From positions 372,001 through 436,000 of the forward strand of contig NZ_NIHD01000003.1 of assembly GCF_002806975.1 (NCBI RefSeq): a stretch of 64,000 nt of DNA, written 5' to 3'. The position numbers and the translations under genes are program-made. The stretch comes from Marinobacter aromaticivorans (lineage in GTDB: Bacteria; Pseudomonadota; Gammaproteobacteria; Pseudomonadales; Oleiphilaceae). The stretch's first letter is position 1; each line of letters opens with the position of its first letter. Under the pieces are notes generated by a model that was not told the origin of the DNA, did no database searches, and saw nothing but the letters and a program-made list of their open reading frames with translations. Of this stretch, positions 53,321 to 62,946 are shown in pieces.

Positions 53321-54661
53321 ATGAAAATAACGATTTTTGGTACCGGCTACGTAGGGCTCGTTACCGGAGCCTGCCTGGCCGACGTGGGCCATCACGTACT
53401 CTGCATGGACGTTGACCAGGCAAAGATTGACAAGCTCAAGAACGGGCAGATTCCCATCTTTGAGCCGGGTCTGGAGGATATTGTAAAGCACACGGTGGAA
53501 GCAGGGCGCCTGGCCTTTACAACCGATGTCGAAGAAGCGGTGCAGCACGGTATGCTTCAGTTTATTGCCGTTGGCACACCGCCGGATGAAGACGGTTCTG
53601 CCGATCTGCAGTATGTAACGGCTGTTGCCAGGTCTATCGGGCAATACATGGACGACTACAAAGTTATTGTGGACAAATCCACAGTGCCCGTGGGTACCGG
53701 CGACAAAGTGAAGGCGGCCGTGCTGGCCCAACTCGACAGCCGCGGGCTGGAACTTGAGTTTGATGTGGTCTCCAACCCTGAATTCCTGAAAGAAGGTGCG
53801 GCAATCAACGATTTCATGAAGCCGGACCGCATCATTATCGGCACGGACAGCGATAAAGCGGCGGATGTGCTTCGGGAAGTGTATTACCCGTTCAACCGAA
53901 ACCACGATCGCATGATCTTCATGGACATCCGCTCTGCTGAGCTGACCAAGTACGCAGCCAACTCCATGCTGGCCACCAAAATCAGTTTCATGAACGAGAT
54001 TGCCAACCTGGCCGAACGCCTGGGTGCCGATATTGAGGCGGTGCGCCGTGGTATAGGCTCGGATCCCCGTATTGGCTATCACTTTATTTACCCGGGCTGC
54101 GGCTATGGCGGCTCCTGCTTCCCCAAGGATGTGCAGGCGCTGGCGCGCACGGCCAATGAGTGTGGCTACAACGCACGCCTGCTCAATGCCGTAGAAGCCG
54201 TCAATTACGCCCAGAAACATGTGCTTTTTGACAAGATCAGCCACTACTTCGGTGGCAACCTGCAAGGCAAGGTGGTTGCGCTCTGGGGCCTGGCGTTCAA
54301 GCCCAACACCGACGACATGCGCGAAGCCTCAGCCCGTACGCTGATGGAAGACCTGTGGAAAGCAGGTGCAACCGTGCAGGCGTTTGATCCGGAAGCCATG
54401 GAAGAAACCCAGCGCATTTACGGCGATCACCAGGGCTTGATGCTTTGTGGTACCAAAGAGCAGACGCTCCGGGGCGCCGATGTATTGGCAATTTGTACCG
54501 AATGGAAAGAATTCCGCTCACCGGATTTTGCCGCTATTGCATCCGCCCTGCGGGAGCCTGTGGTGTTTGATGGGCGCAACCTTTACGAGCCGGAGATGCT
54601 GGAACGTCATGGCCTGATTTACTACGCCATTGGGCGTGGGCGTAACCAGTTTCATTCGTGA
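53321..54661 (+). CDS. ugd: UDP-glucose 6-dehydrogenase
   Basis: Ugd oxidises UDP-glucose twice with NAD to UDP-glucuronate. The 446-residue protein has the N-terminal Rossmann motif [48 protein letters not shown], and the catalytic Cys in [18 protein letters not shown]. Length and motifs are standard. With galE it should feed exopolysaccharide or lipopolysaccharide sugar supply; no polysaccharide polymerase genes are in the window. Confidence 0.95.
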   Translation: MKITIFGTGYVGLVTGACLADVGHHVLCMDVDQAKIDKLKNGQIPIFEPGLEDIVKHTVEAGRLAFTTDVEEAVQHGMLQFIAVGTPPDEDGSADLQYVTAVARSIGQYMDDYKVIVDKSTVPVGTGDKVKAAVLAQLDSRGLELEFDVVSNPEFLKEGAAINDFMKPDRIIIGTDSDKAADVLREVYYPFNRNHDRMIFMDIRSAELTKYAANSMLATKISFMNEIANLAERLGADIEAVRRGIGSDPRIGYHFIYPGCGYGGSCFPKDVQALARTANECGYNARLLNAVEAVNYAQKHVLFDKISHYFGGNLQGKVVALWGLAFKPNTDDMREASARTLMEDLWKAGATVQAFDPEAMEETQRIYGDHQGLMLCGTKEQTLRGADVLAICTEWKEFRSPDFAAIASALREPVVFDGRNLYEPEMLERHGLIYYAIGRGRNQFHS

Positions 54662-54744
54662 TGATGTAACCCGCACCCTTAATGCCGAGTGCCTCCAATA
54701 CCCGGGGGCAGTCAATGGGATGGGAGGCCGAACGGAGGGCAGCA

Positions 54745-55176
54745 ATGATGCAGGATCAGGACTTTCGACTTCACGAACGGCTGGAGGCGGATACTATCCA
54801 CCTTGGCCGCACCAGCCTGTGCGAAGTCCGGCTGATGAACGATCAGGCCTGGCCCTGGGTGTTGCTGGTGCCGGCACTTGCCGGTATCCGTGAAATCTAC
54901 GAGTTAAGCCCGGAGCAGCAGCACCTGCTGATGCAGGAATCCTCGGCGCTCAGCCGCGGCATGATGGAAGCCTTCGGTGGCGACAAGATGAACGTGGCAG
55001 CACTAGGAAACATGGTCCCCCAGTTGCATCTGCACCACATTGTCCGCTTTGAAGGTGATGCGGCCTGGCCGGGGCCGGTCTGGGGCAAGCAGCCGCCGGT
55101 ACCCTACGATGAAAACCGGCTGGCGGAGGTAAAGCAATTGCTGGCGCCTGTGCTGGCGCGCCTGGGGGTTACCTGA
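54745..55176 (+). CDS. HIT-family protein
   Basis: The 143-residue protein has the histidine-triad region [22 protein letters not shown], of which LHLHHIVR is the H-x-H-x-H-type core. The strand [17 protein letters not shown] is also typical of the Hit subgroup. Such proteins hydrolyse nucleotide phosphoramidates or related bonds. Two ATGs are adjacent; the first has GGAGG at 7 nt. Its end overlaps the convergent fabR gene by 8 nt. The substrate is unknown. Confidence 0.85.
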   Translation: MMQDQDFRLHERLEADTIHLGRTSLCEVRLMNDQAWPWVLLVPALAGIREIYELSPEQQHLLMQESSALSRGMMEAFGGDKMNVAALGNMVPQLHLHHIVRFEGDAAWPGPVWGKQPPVPYDENRLAEVKQLLAPVLARLGVT

Positions 55177-55792
55177 TTGACGCATGCCTGGCCATCATTT
55201 GCGAGCCGATCAGGATCATCCGCAATTCGGTTTTCAGCTTGACTTTCAGATCCTCACGCTCTTTCGGAGTTGCATCCAGTGCGTCCGCACCCTGGTTGAA
55301 AACCAGCGTTACCATGGCTTCGGCAACTACCCGTGCATCGGACAAGGGCTTGTTCTGTTCTTCCGCGAATCGCCGCAGATCGTCTGCCAGCTCGGTTACG
55401 AAATGATCAATTTCGGCTTTGATCGCTGTTCGAAAGGGTTTGGATCCACCGGTGCGCTCCCGGAGCATTAACCGGAACAGATTGGCGTTGTTGCCCAGAT
55501 ACTCCATAAAGGTTTCTACAGAGGTGGAGATAGCACTGCCATCCCTGGCAATCCGCTTGCGCGCCTGGCGCATCAGCTGCCGCAAAGCCACGCCACCTTC
55601 GTCCACCAATACCAGCCCCAGTTCGTCAAGATCTGCGAAGTGGCGATAAAAAGACGTTGGCGCAATCCCGGCTTCCCGCGCCACCTCCCGAAGGCTCAGG
55701 CTCCCGAAACCACGATCCGGGCTCAACTGGGACAGGGCAGCATCCATAAGGGAGCGCCGGGTAAGAAGCTTCTGCTCGGCTCTGGTTGACAA
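55169..55792 (-). CDS. fabR: TetR-family regulator, FabR type
   Basis: The 207-residue protein starts [20 protein letters not shown] and carries [21 protein letters not shown] (HTH, about 33-53), [21 protein letters not shown] and [20 protein letters not shown]. These are close to E. coli FabR, which represses unsaturated fatty acid synthesis genes (fabA, fabB). No fatty acid gene is adjacent, so its targets lie elsewhere. Confidence 0.87.
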   Translation of the reverse strand: MSTRAEQKLLTRRSLMDAALSQLSPDRGFGSLSLREVAREAGIAPTSFYRHFADLDELGLVLVDEGGVALRQLMRQARKRIARDGSAISTSVETFMEYLGNNANLFRLMLRERTGGSKPFRTAIKAEIDHFVTELADDLRRFAEEQNKPLSDARVVAEAMVTLVFNQGADALDATPKEREDLKVKLKTELRMILIGSQMMARHASIR

Positions 55793-56044
55793 GGTTCTGC
55801 TCCCGTAAAACGTTAGCGCAATAGTCTAGCCGTCTGTTACTCCTGAGGAAACCTCCATTGCATGTTTTGCGTTTCGTTTTCAGCCCTTTTTCGGGAGTCA
55901 AACAGCCCTGATTTTCGTCGCCATTTTGTTTATAATGAGCGACTTTTGAAGTATGGTTCGTGCCGTATCTGGCGGGCAAAAACAGATTGAGCCGCAAGCA
56001 CTTACCAGACAACTACGTAAACATCAAACACTACGGGAACCGGT

Positions 56045-57850
56045 ATGCGCAGTCATTATTGCGGTGGGATCAACGAATCCCACATTGATCAGGAAGTTAC
56101 ACTCTGCGGATGGGTACACCGCCGCCGTGACCATGGTGGCGTTATCTTCCTGGATTTGCGCGACCGGGACGGTATATCCCAGGTTGTGGTCGACCCGGAC
56201 ACCCCTGAAAGCTTCGCGCTGGCAGAAAAAGTGCGCAGTGAGTTTGTCTTGAAGGTTACCGGGCGTGTGCGCCGCCGCCCGGCGGGTACTGAGAACAGCA
56301 ACATGCCAACGGGCCAGGTGGAGCTGCTGGGCAAAGAAGTTACCATCCTGAACGCCGCCGCAACGCCGCCGTTCCCCCTGGACGAACACGTAGACGTGGG
56401 CGAAGACGTGCGTCTGCGCTACCGCTTTCTGGATCTGCGCCGGCCCGAGATGCTCAATCGCTTGCGCTTCCGTTCACGGGTCACCAGTTATATTCGAAAC
56501 TACCTCGACAGCAAAGGCTTTATGGATGTGGAAACCCCCATCCTCACCCGTGCAACACCGGAAGGTGCCCGGGATTACCTGGTGCCGAGCCGTACCCACG
56601 AAGGTTCCTTCTTCGCGCTTCCACAGTCGCCCCAGCTGTTCAAGCAACTGCTGATGGTGTCGGGTGTGGATCGCTATTATCAGATTGCCAAGTGCTTCCG
56701 CGACGAAGACTTGCGGGCAGATCGCCAGCCCGAGTTTACCCAGGTGGATGTCGAAGCTTCCTTCGTGAACGAGGAAGATCTGATGAACCTGAACGAGGGC
56801 ATGATACGCGCCCTGTTCAAAGACGTTATGGATGTCGAATTGCCAGCGTTCCCGCGCATGCCATACGCAGAAGCCATGGAGCGTTTCGGCAGTGACAAGC
56901 CGGACCTGCGCATTCCCCTGGAGCTTCAGGATGTGGGTGACCTGGTCGCAGGTGTGGATTTCAAGGTGTTTGCCGGCCCGGCAAACGATCCGAAAGGCCG
57001 TGTTGCGGCTCTGCGAGTGCCCAAAGGCGGTGAGTTAAGCCGCAAGCAGATTGATGAATACACCAGGTATGTTGGTATCTACGGTGCTAAAGGTCTGGCA
57101 TATATCAAGGTAAATAATCTCGCTAAAGGCGCTGAAGGCCTGCAATCACCCATCGTTAAATTCCTGGGTGACGACGTTGCCATGGCGGTTATCGAGCGCA
57201 CGGCAGCGGAAGATGGCGATATTGTCTTCTTCGGTGCCGACAAAGCCACCGTTGTTAACGAGGCCCTGGGCGCACTGCGCGTTCGCATAGGCCATGACCT
57301 GAACATGCTGACCTCCGAGTGGGCGCCCTTGTGGGTTGTGGATTTCCCGATGTTTGAAGAACTGCCGGATGGCGGCCTCACAGCCATTCACCACCCGTTC
57401 ACGGCGCCGAGCTGCAGCCCGGAAGAGCTGGCGTCGAACCCGGCAACAGCATTGTCCCGGGCTTACGACATGGTTCTTAATGGTACTGAGTTGGGTGGTG
57501 GCTCCATTCGTATTCACAGCGAGCAGATGCAGCAGGAAGTATTCCGTATTCTGGGCATTGACGAGGAAGAATCCCGCGCCAAGTTCGGGTTCCTGCTTGA
57601 CGCACTCAAGTACGGGTGCCCGCCCCATGGTGGCCTGGCTTTAGGCCTGGACCGCCTGATCATGTTGCTGACCGGGGCCGGCTCCATCCGCGATGTGATC
57701 GCATTCCCGAAAACCCAGAGCGCAACCTGCCTGATGACGCAGGCGCCGGGTGAAGTGGAGGAGAAGCAGCTGCGCGAGCTGAATATCCGTTTGCGCAGAA
57801 AGCCGGCCAAAGAGGCTGACAGCCTGGCAACTCAAACCGAAGAACAATAA
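56045..57850 (+). CDS. aspS: Aspartyl-tRNA synthetase, Pseudomonas-like
   Basis: The 601-residue class II enzyme starts [20 protein letters not shown], with an N-terminal OB anticodon-binding domain (to about 105), motif 2 in [21 protein letters not shown], the bacterial GAD insertion (about 290-420), and motif 3 in [16 protein letters not shown]. The segment [16 protein letters not shown] has His30 at the place of His31 in the P. aeruginosa enzyme, a residue linked there to charging both tRNA-Asp and tRNA-Asn. Relaxed specificity is therefore possible. Upstream is a 252-nt region shared with divergent fabR. Confidence 0.96.
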   Translation: MRSHYCGGINESHIDQEVTLCGWVHRRRDHGGVIFLDLRDRDGISQVVVDPDTPESFALAEKVRSEFVLKVTGRVRRRPAGTENSNMPTGQVELLGKEVTILNAAATPPFPLDEHVDVGEDVRLRYRFLDLRRPEMLNRLRFRSRVTSYIRNYLDSKGFMDVETPILTRATPEGARDYLVPSRTHEGSFFALPQSPQLFKQLLMVSGVDRYYQIAKCFRDEDLRADRQPEFTQVDVEASFVNEEDLMNLNEGMIRALFKDVMDVELPAFPRMPYAEAMERFGSDKPDLRIPLELQDVGDLVAGVDFKVFAGPANDPKGRVAALRVPKGGELSRKQIDEYTRYVGIYGAKGLAYIKVNNLAKGAEGLQSPIVKFLGDDVAMAVIERTAAEDGDIVFFGADKATVVNEALGALRVRIGHDLNMLTSEWAPLWVVDFPMFEELPDGGLTAIHHPFTAPSCSPEELASNPATALSRAYDMVLNGTELGGGSIRIHSEQMQQEVFRILGIDEEESRAKFGFLLDALKYGCPPHGGLALGLDRLIMLLTGAGSIRDVIAFPKTQSATCLMTQAPGEVEEKQLRELNIRLRRKPAKEADSLATQTEEQ

Positions 57851-57862
57851 GCAGGCACTGAT

Positions 57863-58390
57863 GTGGCGATTATTCTGGGTGTCGACCCCGGCTCAAGGAT
57901 CACCGGCTACGGTATTATCCGTTCGGAAGGTCGGCACACGGAATACATCGACAGCGGGTGCATCCGCGTGGGGGAAAAGCCCATGGCGGAGCGCCTGCAA
58001 ATCATATTTCAGAGCCTGGTAAGCCTGATTGGAGAATTCCGGCCACAGGAATTTGCCATCGAGCAGGTTTTTATGGCGCGTAACCCTGATTCCGCTCTCA
58101 AACTGGGGCAGGCCCGTGGCGCTGCTATAGTTGGTGCCGCAACCAGCGGTCTTGCGGTTCATGAATACTCGGCACGGCAGGTCAAACAGGCCGTTGTAGG
58201 CAGGGGCGGTGCCGACAAATCCCAGGTGCAGCACATGGTGCAGGTGTTGCTTTCGCTTTCCCGAAAACCCCAGGCAGACGCCGCGGATGCCCTGGCTATC
58301 GCGCTGTGTCATGCGCACATGAATCAAAGCATTCTTCGGGTAGCGGGAGGGGCTGGGAAGTCTCGCAGCGGTCGCGTGCGACAACAATAA
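57863..58390 (+). CDS. ruvC: Holliday junction resolvase RuvC
   Basis: RuvC is the dimeric endonuclease that cuts Holliday junctions after branch migration by RuvAB. The 175-residue protein has [16 protein letters not shown] with the first catalytic Asp, [25 protein letters not shown], and [16 protein letters not shown] with the final Asp residues. The start is GTG at 57863, 12 nt after aspS, so it is probably co-transcribed. ruvA and ruvB follow. Confidence 0.96.
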   Translation: MAIILGVDPGSRITGYGIIRSEGRHTEYIDSGCIRVGEKPMAERLQIIFQSLVSLIGEFRPQEFAIEQVFMARNPDSALKLGQARGAAIVGAATSGLAVHEYSARQVKQAVVGRGGADKSQVQHMVQVLLSLSRKPQADAADALAIALCHAHMNQSILRVAGGAGKSRSGRVRQQ

Positions 58391-58420
58391 ACTGCTCTGC
58401 GGAGCGGCAGGAGGCAATTC

Positions 58421-59050
58421 TTGATAGGTCGTATCCGAGGTATTCTGATTGAGAAGGCACCCGCTCAGGCGCTGGTTGAATGCAGTGGCCTGGGTTATGA
58501 AGTCGACATTCCTTACACTACGTTTTTCCACCTGCCGGATGCCGGGCAGGAAGTTACCCTTCATACACATTTTGTGGTTCGCGAAGACGCCCAGAGCCTC
58601 TATGGCTTTGTTTCACGCCTTGACCGTGACCTTTTCCGCCTGTTGATCAAAGTGAATGGCGTTGGCCCCAAGCTGGCGGCAGGCATCCTGTCCGGGCTGG
58701 ACGCACAGCAGTTTATTCATTGCGTGGAAGGGCGGGATATCAAATCCCTGGTAAAGCTCCCCGGGGTTGGCAAAAAAACTGCAGAACGGCTGCTGATCGA
58801 GATGGCAGACCGCATAAAGCAGCTGGAAGGCCGGTTCATACCGGTGGCGGGCCAGGCTGATGGGGCTGCAGCGGAAGCGCCTCAGCTTTCACCGGCATCC
58901 CATCAGCCCGCCGACGAGGCCGAGGCGGCGCTCATTGCGCTCGGGTACAAGCCCCAGGAAGCCGCCCGTGCCATTGCAAAAGTGGCTGAAGAGGGTATGT
59001 CCAGTGAAGCGCTGATACGCCTGGCTTTGCGCAACATGATTCCGGCTTGA
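58421..59050 (+). CDS. ruvA: Holliday junction branch migration protein RuvA
   Basis: RuvA tetramers bind the four-way junction and load RuvB. The 209-residue protein starts MIGRIRGILIEKAPAQALVE, has an N-terminal OB domain (to about 62), tandem helix-hairpin-helix motifs (KVNGVGPKLAAGILSGL and KLPGVGKKTAERLLIEM) and a C-terminal RuvB-binding domain with EAEAALIALGYKPQEAARAI. The start is TTG, supported by GGAGG 6 nt upstream and by alignment to the usual MIG start. A 141-nt gap precedes ruvB. Confidence 0.96.
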   Translation: MIGRIRGILIEKAPAQALVECSGLGYEVDIPYTTFFHLPDAGQEVTLHTHFVVREDAQSLYGFVSRLDRDLFRLLIKVNGVGPKLAAGILSGLDAQQFIHCVEGRDIKSLVKLPGVGKKTAERLLIEMADRIKQLEGRFIPVAGQADGAAAEAPQLSPASHQPADEAEAALIALGYKPQEAARAIAKVAEEGMSSEALIRLALRNMIPA

Positions 59051-59191
59051 TGACAGGACATTAATGTGTCGCTTATGTGGCACCAAACCTGTAGAGAGCG
59101 TAACGTGACAGGCGCATGGTGGTTTGTACAATTGGTTCACTTCCGGATTGGCAAGTGGCAGTCTATTGATTCCCGATAAACGGATGCGTAA

Positions 59192-60220
59192 ATGATTGAA
59201 TCCGATCGACTGATCTCAGCCCGGGCCGGTGACAACGAAGAGCTTCAGGATCGTGCTATCCGGCCCTCGTTGCTGGCGGAGTATGTGGGGCAACCCGCCG
59301 TTCGGGAACAGATGGATATCTTTATCTCCGCGGCGCGTGGCCGCCGGGAGGCGCTGGATCACGTTTTGATATTCGGGCCTCCGGGGCTGGGCAAAACCAC
59401 GCTTGCCAACATTGTTGCCAATGAAATGGGCGTTTCGATAAAGACAACTTCCGGGCCAGTGCTCGAGAAAGCCGGGGATCTGGCTGCGATGCTCACCAAT
59501 CTGGAAGAGGGCGATGTGCTCTTTATTGATGAGATTCATCGCCTCAGCGCTGTGGTGGAGGAGGTGCTTTATCCGGCAATGGAAGACTACCAGCTGGATA
59601 TCATGATTGGTGAGGGGCCGGCGGCCCGTTCAATCAAGCTGGATCTGCCACCGTTTACACTGGTAGGTGCAACCACCCGGGCGGGCCTGCTGACATCTCC
59701 GTTGCGAGACCGTTTCGGTATAGTGCAGCGGCTGGAGTTTTATAACACTGCGGATCTTACACACATTATTGTGCGTTCGGCCCGGCTCTCAGGTGTGGAT
59801 ATCGACAAAGAAGGCGCCTACGAAATAGCACGGCGTTCCCGCGGAACACCCCGGATCGCGAACCGCCTGCTGCGGCGGGTGCGGGATTATGCTGAAGTGC
59901 GGGCGAATGGGCATATCAGTGCCGGTATCGCAGACCAGGCACTGAACATGTTGAAGGTAGATAGCCAGGGTTTTGATCATATGGACCGCCGGTTGCTGCT
60001 GGCGATGATCGAAAAATTTGATGGTGGCCCGGTGGGCGTTGAAAGCCTGGCGGCGGCGATCAGTGAGGAGCGTGGCACCATTGAAGATGTGCTTGAGCCA
60101 TTTCTGATTCAGCAGGGTTTTATGGTGCGCACACCCCGGGGTCGTATGGTGACATCCCATGCGTATCAGCATTTCGGTATCGCCAGGCAAGCCGCAGGCC
60201 CGGAAGGAGACGCGCTTTGA
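59192..60220 (+). CDS. ruvB: Holliday junction branch migration ATPase RuvB
   Basis: RuvB hexamers pull DNA through the RuvA-junction complex. The 342-residue AAA+ protein has [18 protein letters not shown], Walker [15 protein letters not shown], Walker [12 protein letters not shown], sensor 1 [10 protein letters not shown], the Arg finger in [15 protein letters not shown], and a C-terminal winged helix ([15 protein letters not shown]). Its end overlaps the TTG start of ybgC by 4 nt, linking the ruv and tol clusters. Confidence 0.97.
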   Translation: MIESDRLISARAGDNEELQDRAIRPSLLAEYVGQPAVREQMDIFISAARGRREALDHVLIFGPPGLGKTTLANIVANEMGVSIKTTSGPVLEKAGDLAAMLTNLEEGDVLFIDEIHRLSAVVEEVLYPAMEDYQLDIMIGEGPAARSIKLDLPPFTLVGATTRAGLLTSPLRDRFGIVQRLEFYNTADLTHIIVRSARLSGVDIDKEGAYEIARRSRGTPRIANRLLRRVRDYAEVRANGHISAGIADQALNMLKVDSQGFDHMDRRLLLAMIEKFDGGPVGVESLAAAISEERGTIEDVLEPFLIQQGFMVRTPRGRMVTSHAYQHFGIARQAAGPEGDAL

Positions 60221-60687
60221 GCGAGAGTGCAAGCGCGGACTTCCACTGGCCGGTTCGGGTTTATATTGAAGATACCGATGCCGGCGGTATCGTGTTTCAT
60301 GCGCGATACCTGCATTACATGGAGCGCGCCCGCACCGAATGGGTACGGAGTTGCGGGGTGGGGCTCCGGGCCGGAATGGCGGATAACATAAGCTATGTTG
60401 TTCAGCGCTTGTCGATTCATTATGCAGCACCGGCCATGCTGGACGATGAGCTTACGGTGACTGCGGAGCCAGTGGCCTTCGGGCGGGTATGGATGGAATT
60501 CCGGCAGCGGGTTGTAAGAACACGGGACAGCAAGCACTTGTGTGATGCGAATGTAATAGTAGCCTGTATAGCCCTTGATAGCGGTCGCCCGAGGCGTTTG
60601 CCGGAAAATATGCGGGAGTTGCTGGAGCGTAACGTCCGGCATCTTCAGGGCAAAAACCAAACACAACATGAAATAACCCAGGAGTAA
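60217..60687 (+). CDS. ybgC: Acyl-CoA thioesterase YbgC (Tol-Pal associated)
   Basis: The 156-residue hot-dog fold protein has [24 protein letters not shown], of which [14 protein letters not shown] is the 4-hydroxybenzoyl-CoA thioesterase signature with catalytic Asp. It continues [12 protein letters not shown]. YbgC acts on acyl-CoA or acyl-ACP and is linked to phospholipid metabolism. The start is TTG within the ruvB stop. It is the first gene of the conserved ybgC-tolQRAB order. Confidence 0.93.
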   Translation: MSESASADFHWPVRVYIEDTDAGGIVFHARYLHYMERARTEWVRSCGVGLRAGMADNISYVVQRLSIHYAAPAMLDDELTVTAEPVAFGRVWMEFRQRVVRTRDSKHLCDANVIVACIALDSGRPRRLPENMRELLERNVRHLQGKNQTQHEITQE

Positions 60688-61380
60688 GTGGTGGATTCGG
60701 AACTGTCAGTCTGGAGTCTGATTGCAAACGCCGGTGTCTTGGTGCAACTGGTGATGTTGTTACTTGCTGCCGCATCGGTGGTGTCCTGGGCACTTATTTT
60801 TCAGCGTTTGCAGGTATTCCGTAAAGCCCGGCAGGCGCAACTGGCTTTCGAGGAGCGTTTCTGGTCTGGCATGGATCTCGGGCAACTCTATCGGGAAGTC
60901 AATGCCGAGCCGACGCCTTTCTCGGGTATGGAAGCCCTGTTTCGTGCCGGCTTCAAGGAGTTCTCCCGGTTACGCCAGCAAAGCCGTGATGCGGACGCCG
61001 TCATGGAGGGCACGCAGCGAGCCATGCGGGTTGCCTTTTCCCGGGAACAGGAGCGCCTGGAAATGCATTTGCCTTTTCTTGCCACGGTAGGTTCCACCAG
61101 CCCTTACGTGGGCCTGTTCGGTACTGTCTGGGGCATCATGAATTCGTTTCGTGGCCTGGCCCAGGTTCAGCAGGCCACACTGGCAACGGTTGCCCCCGGT
61201 ATTTCGGAAGCGCTGATTGCAACGGCCATGGGCCTGTTCGCGGCCATCCCGGCAGTGGTTGCCTATAACCGGTTCTCGGCCAAATCGGATGCACTTCTGA
61301 AGAACTACGAAACCTTTGCAGATGAATTTTCCAGCATTCTGCATCGACGTGTTCACAGCGGTGAGAAGAGCGCAGCGTGA
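60688..61380 (+). CDS. tolQ: TolQ proton channel subunit
   Basis: The 230-residue protein has spans at about 17-38, 135-155 and 170-192, with GSTSPYVGLFGTVWGIMNSF (TM2) and ISEALIATAMGLFAAIPAVVAYN (TM3, partly shown). With TolR it powers the Tol-Pal system, which tightens the outer membrane at the division site. Two GTG codons are adjacent; the second, at 60691, has a better distance (6 nt) from AGGAG and may be the real start. Confidence 0.96.
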   Translation: MVDSELSVWSLIANAGVLVQLVMLLLAAASVVSWALIFQRLQVFRKARQAQLAFEERFWSGMDLGQLYREVNAEPTPFSGMEALFRAGFKEFSRLRQQSRDADAVMEGTQRAMRVAFSREQERLEMHLPFLATVGSTSPYVGLFGTVWGIMNSFRGLAQVQQATLATVAPGISEALIATAMGLFAAIPAVVAYNRFSAKSDALLKNYETFADEFSSILHRRVHSGEKSAA

Positions 61381-61417
61381 TGACCCTGAATGTTATTAAC
61401 AGCCGGAGCACACCGCT

Positions 61418-61864
61418 ATGAAAGGTATGGGGATGATGCCCGAACAGCGGCGTAAACCGATGTCGGAAATCAATGTGGTGCCTTACATCGATGTGATGCT
61501 GGTACTGCTGATCATTTTTATGGTTACCGCGCCCATGCTTACCCAGGGCGTCAAGGTGGATCTTCCAGAGACGGCATCAGATCCGATTCAGCCGGATAAA
61601 AATGTGGAATCCATCATCGTATCCGTAGATTCCAACGGCGCCTATTACGTGGAAGTGGGTGACAAGGGCAGCGACCCCATGCCACTGTCGGAAGTGCGCC
61701 AGCAGGTGGCAAAAATCCTGTCTCAGAGAACGTCCGGCGATATCCTCGTGCGCGGGGATGAAAACGTTGATTACGGCACTGTGGTTCGTTTGATGGCGGC
61801 TCTTCAGGGTGCGGGGGCGACCAGTATCGGTTTGATTACCGATACCGCACCGGACGAAACGTGA
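61418..61864 (+). CDS. tolR: TolR
   Basis: The 148-residue protein has a short N-terminus, a single span with EINVVPYIDVMLVLLIIFMVTAPM, including the essential Asp in YIDVML, and a periplasmic domain ending GLITDTA. It links the TolQ channel to TolA. It lies between tolQ and tolA with small gaps, the standard order. The Met run at the start leaves the exact initiation codon uncertain by a few residues. Confidence 0.95.
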   Translation: MKGMGMMPEQRRKPMSEINVVPYIDVMLVLLIIFMVTAPMLTQGVKVDLPETASDPIQPDKNVESIIVSVDSNGAYYVEVGDKGSDPMPLSEVRQQVAKILSQRTSGDILVRGDENVDYGTVVRLMAALQGAGATSIGLITDTAPDET

Positions 61865-61880
61865 GATCAGTGCAGGCGGA

Positions 61881-62930
61881 ATGGTTGTGACAGGTCAGGA
61901 ACGGGAATACACCAGTGCCGGAGTGCCGCCCTGGAAATCGCCAGTTGCACTCTCGGTAGCTTTGCACCTGCTTATTGCCGGTGTGGCTCTGGCGGGCTGG
62001 TCGTGGTCATCTCCTACTCATGAACCGCCTCCCAGCAGCATTTCTGCACGCCTTATTACCCAGCAGAAACCGGAACCAAGCCCGGTTGTCGAGCCGGTAG
62101 ATCAGCCGGACAAAGAGCAGGAACGCAAAGAGCTGGAAAAACAGAAGCAGGCAGAATTGCAAAAGCGCCAGAAAGAGGAAGAGGCCCGCAAGGCTGCTGA
62201 GCAGAAAAAACGCGAAGAGGCCGAGCGCAAAGCTGAGGAGCAGAAGCGCAAACGCGAGCAGGCAAAGGCGGAAGAGCTGAAAGCGCAAAAAGCCCGTGAA
62301 GCGGAAGCGGCGCGCCAGAAAGCGGAAGCTGAAGCGAAAGAACGCGAACGTCGTAAAACAGAGGCGGAGGCAGAGAAACGGCGGCAGCAGGAGGCCAAGC
62401 GCAAGGCCGAGGAAGAAAAGCGGCGCCAGGAAGAACAGCGCAAACGTGAAGAAGCCGAGCGCAGGAAGAAAGAGGAAGAGGCTCGCAAGGAAGCTGAGCG
62501 CAAGCGCCTGGAGGCAGAGCGACGACTCCGGGAGCAGCAATTGGAAGCTCAGGCGGAACAGGCGAGAAAAGCCCGGGCAGAAGAGGCGCGCCGCATAGAG
62601 CAGGCCGCAGCGGCCAAAGCCAGGCAGGCTCAGATGTTGTCGGAGACCGAGAAATATCAGGCACTGATTCGTGAGCGTTTGAGCCAGGCCTGGTATCCAC
62701 CGTCCTCAGCAACGGAAGAAATGACGGCTCGCCTGCAGATAACCCTGCTGCCAACTGGTGAGCTGGCCGGAGTAAAACTGATCGCCAGCAGTGGCAATAC
62801 GGCGTTTGATAACTCGGCGCTGGGCGCAGTAAAGTCTTTGAACCGGTATCCGGTACCGTCTGAGCGGGATACGTTTGAAACCTATTTCCGCCAGTTCACG
62901 ATCGAGTTCAATCCCCGAAGATTGAGATAA
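61881..62930 (+). CDS. tolA: TolA, envelope-spanning helical protein
   Basis: The 349-residue protein has an N-terminal span (about 21-38: VALSVALHLLIAGVALAGW), a linker rich in Pro, then about 150 residues of almost uninterrupted charged helix (Lys, Glu, Ala, Arg repeats, about 72-255). The C-terminal domain III at about 258-349 has YQALIRERLSQAWYPP and TFETYFRQFTIEF. TolA carries force from TolQR to Pal and TolB and is a common phage and colicin receptor. The long helix has no obvious tandem repeat unit. Confidence 0.95.
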   Translation: MVVTGQEREYTSAGVPPWKSPVALSVALHLLIAGVALAGWSWSSPTHEPPPSSISARLITQQKPEPSPVVEPVDQPDKEQERKELEKQKQAELQKRQKEEEARKAAEQKKREEAERKAEEQKRKREQAKAEELKAQKAREAEAARQKAEAEAKERERRKTEAEAEKRRQQEAKRKAEEEKRRQEEQRKREEAERRKKEEEARKEAERKRLEAERRLREQQLEAQAEQARKARAEEARRIEQAAAAKARQAQMLSETEKYQALIRERLSQAWYPPSSATEEMTARLQITLLPTGELAGVKLIASSGNTAFDNSALGAVKSLNRYPVPSERDTFETYFRQFTIEFNPRRLR

Positions 62931-62946
62931 GGATGCGGGTAACACC

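Noticed and set aside
55169-55792. The FabR-type protein as the regulator of the 40249/51625 operators
   Set aside because: It lies outside the block, and its family binds fatty acid gene promoters; the TetR inside the block is the simpler candidate.
62007-62540. Leu/Phe-rich minus-strand frame that looks like a membrane protein opposite tolA
   Set aside because: Lys/Glu/Ala codon repeats of the TolA helix read backwards give Leu/Phe/Ser; this is an artefact.
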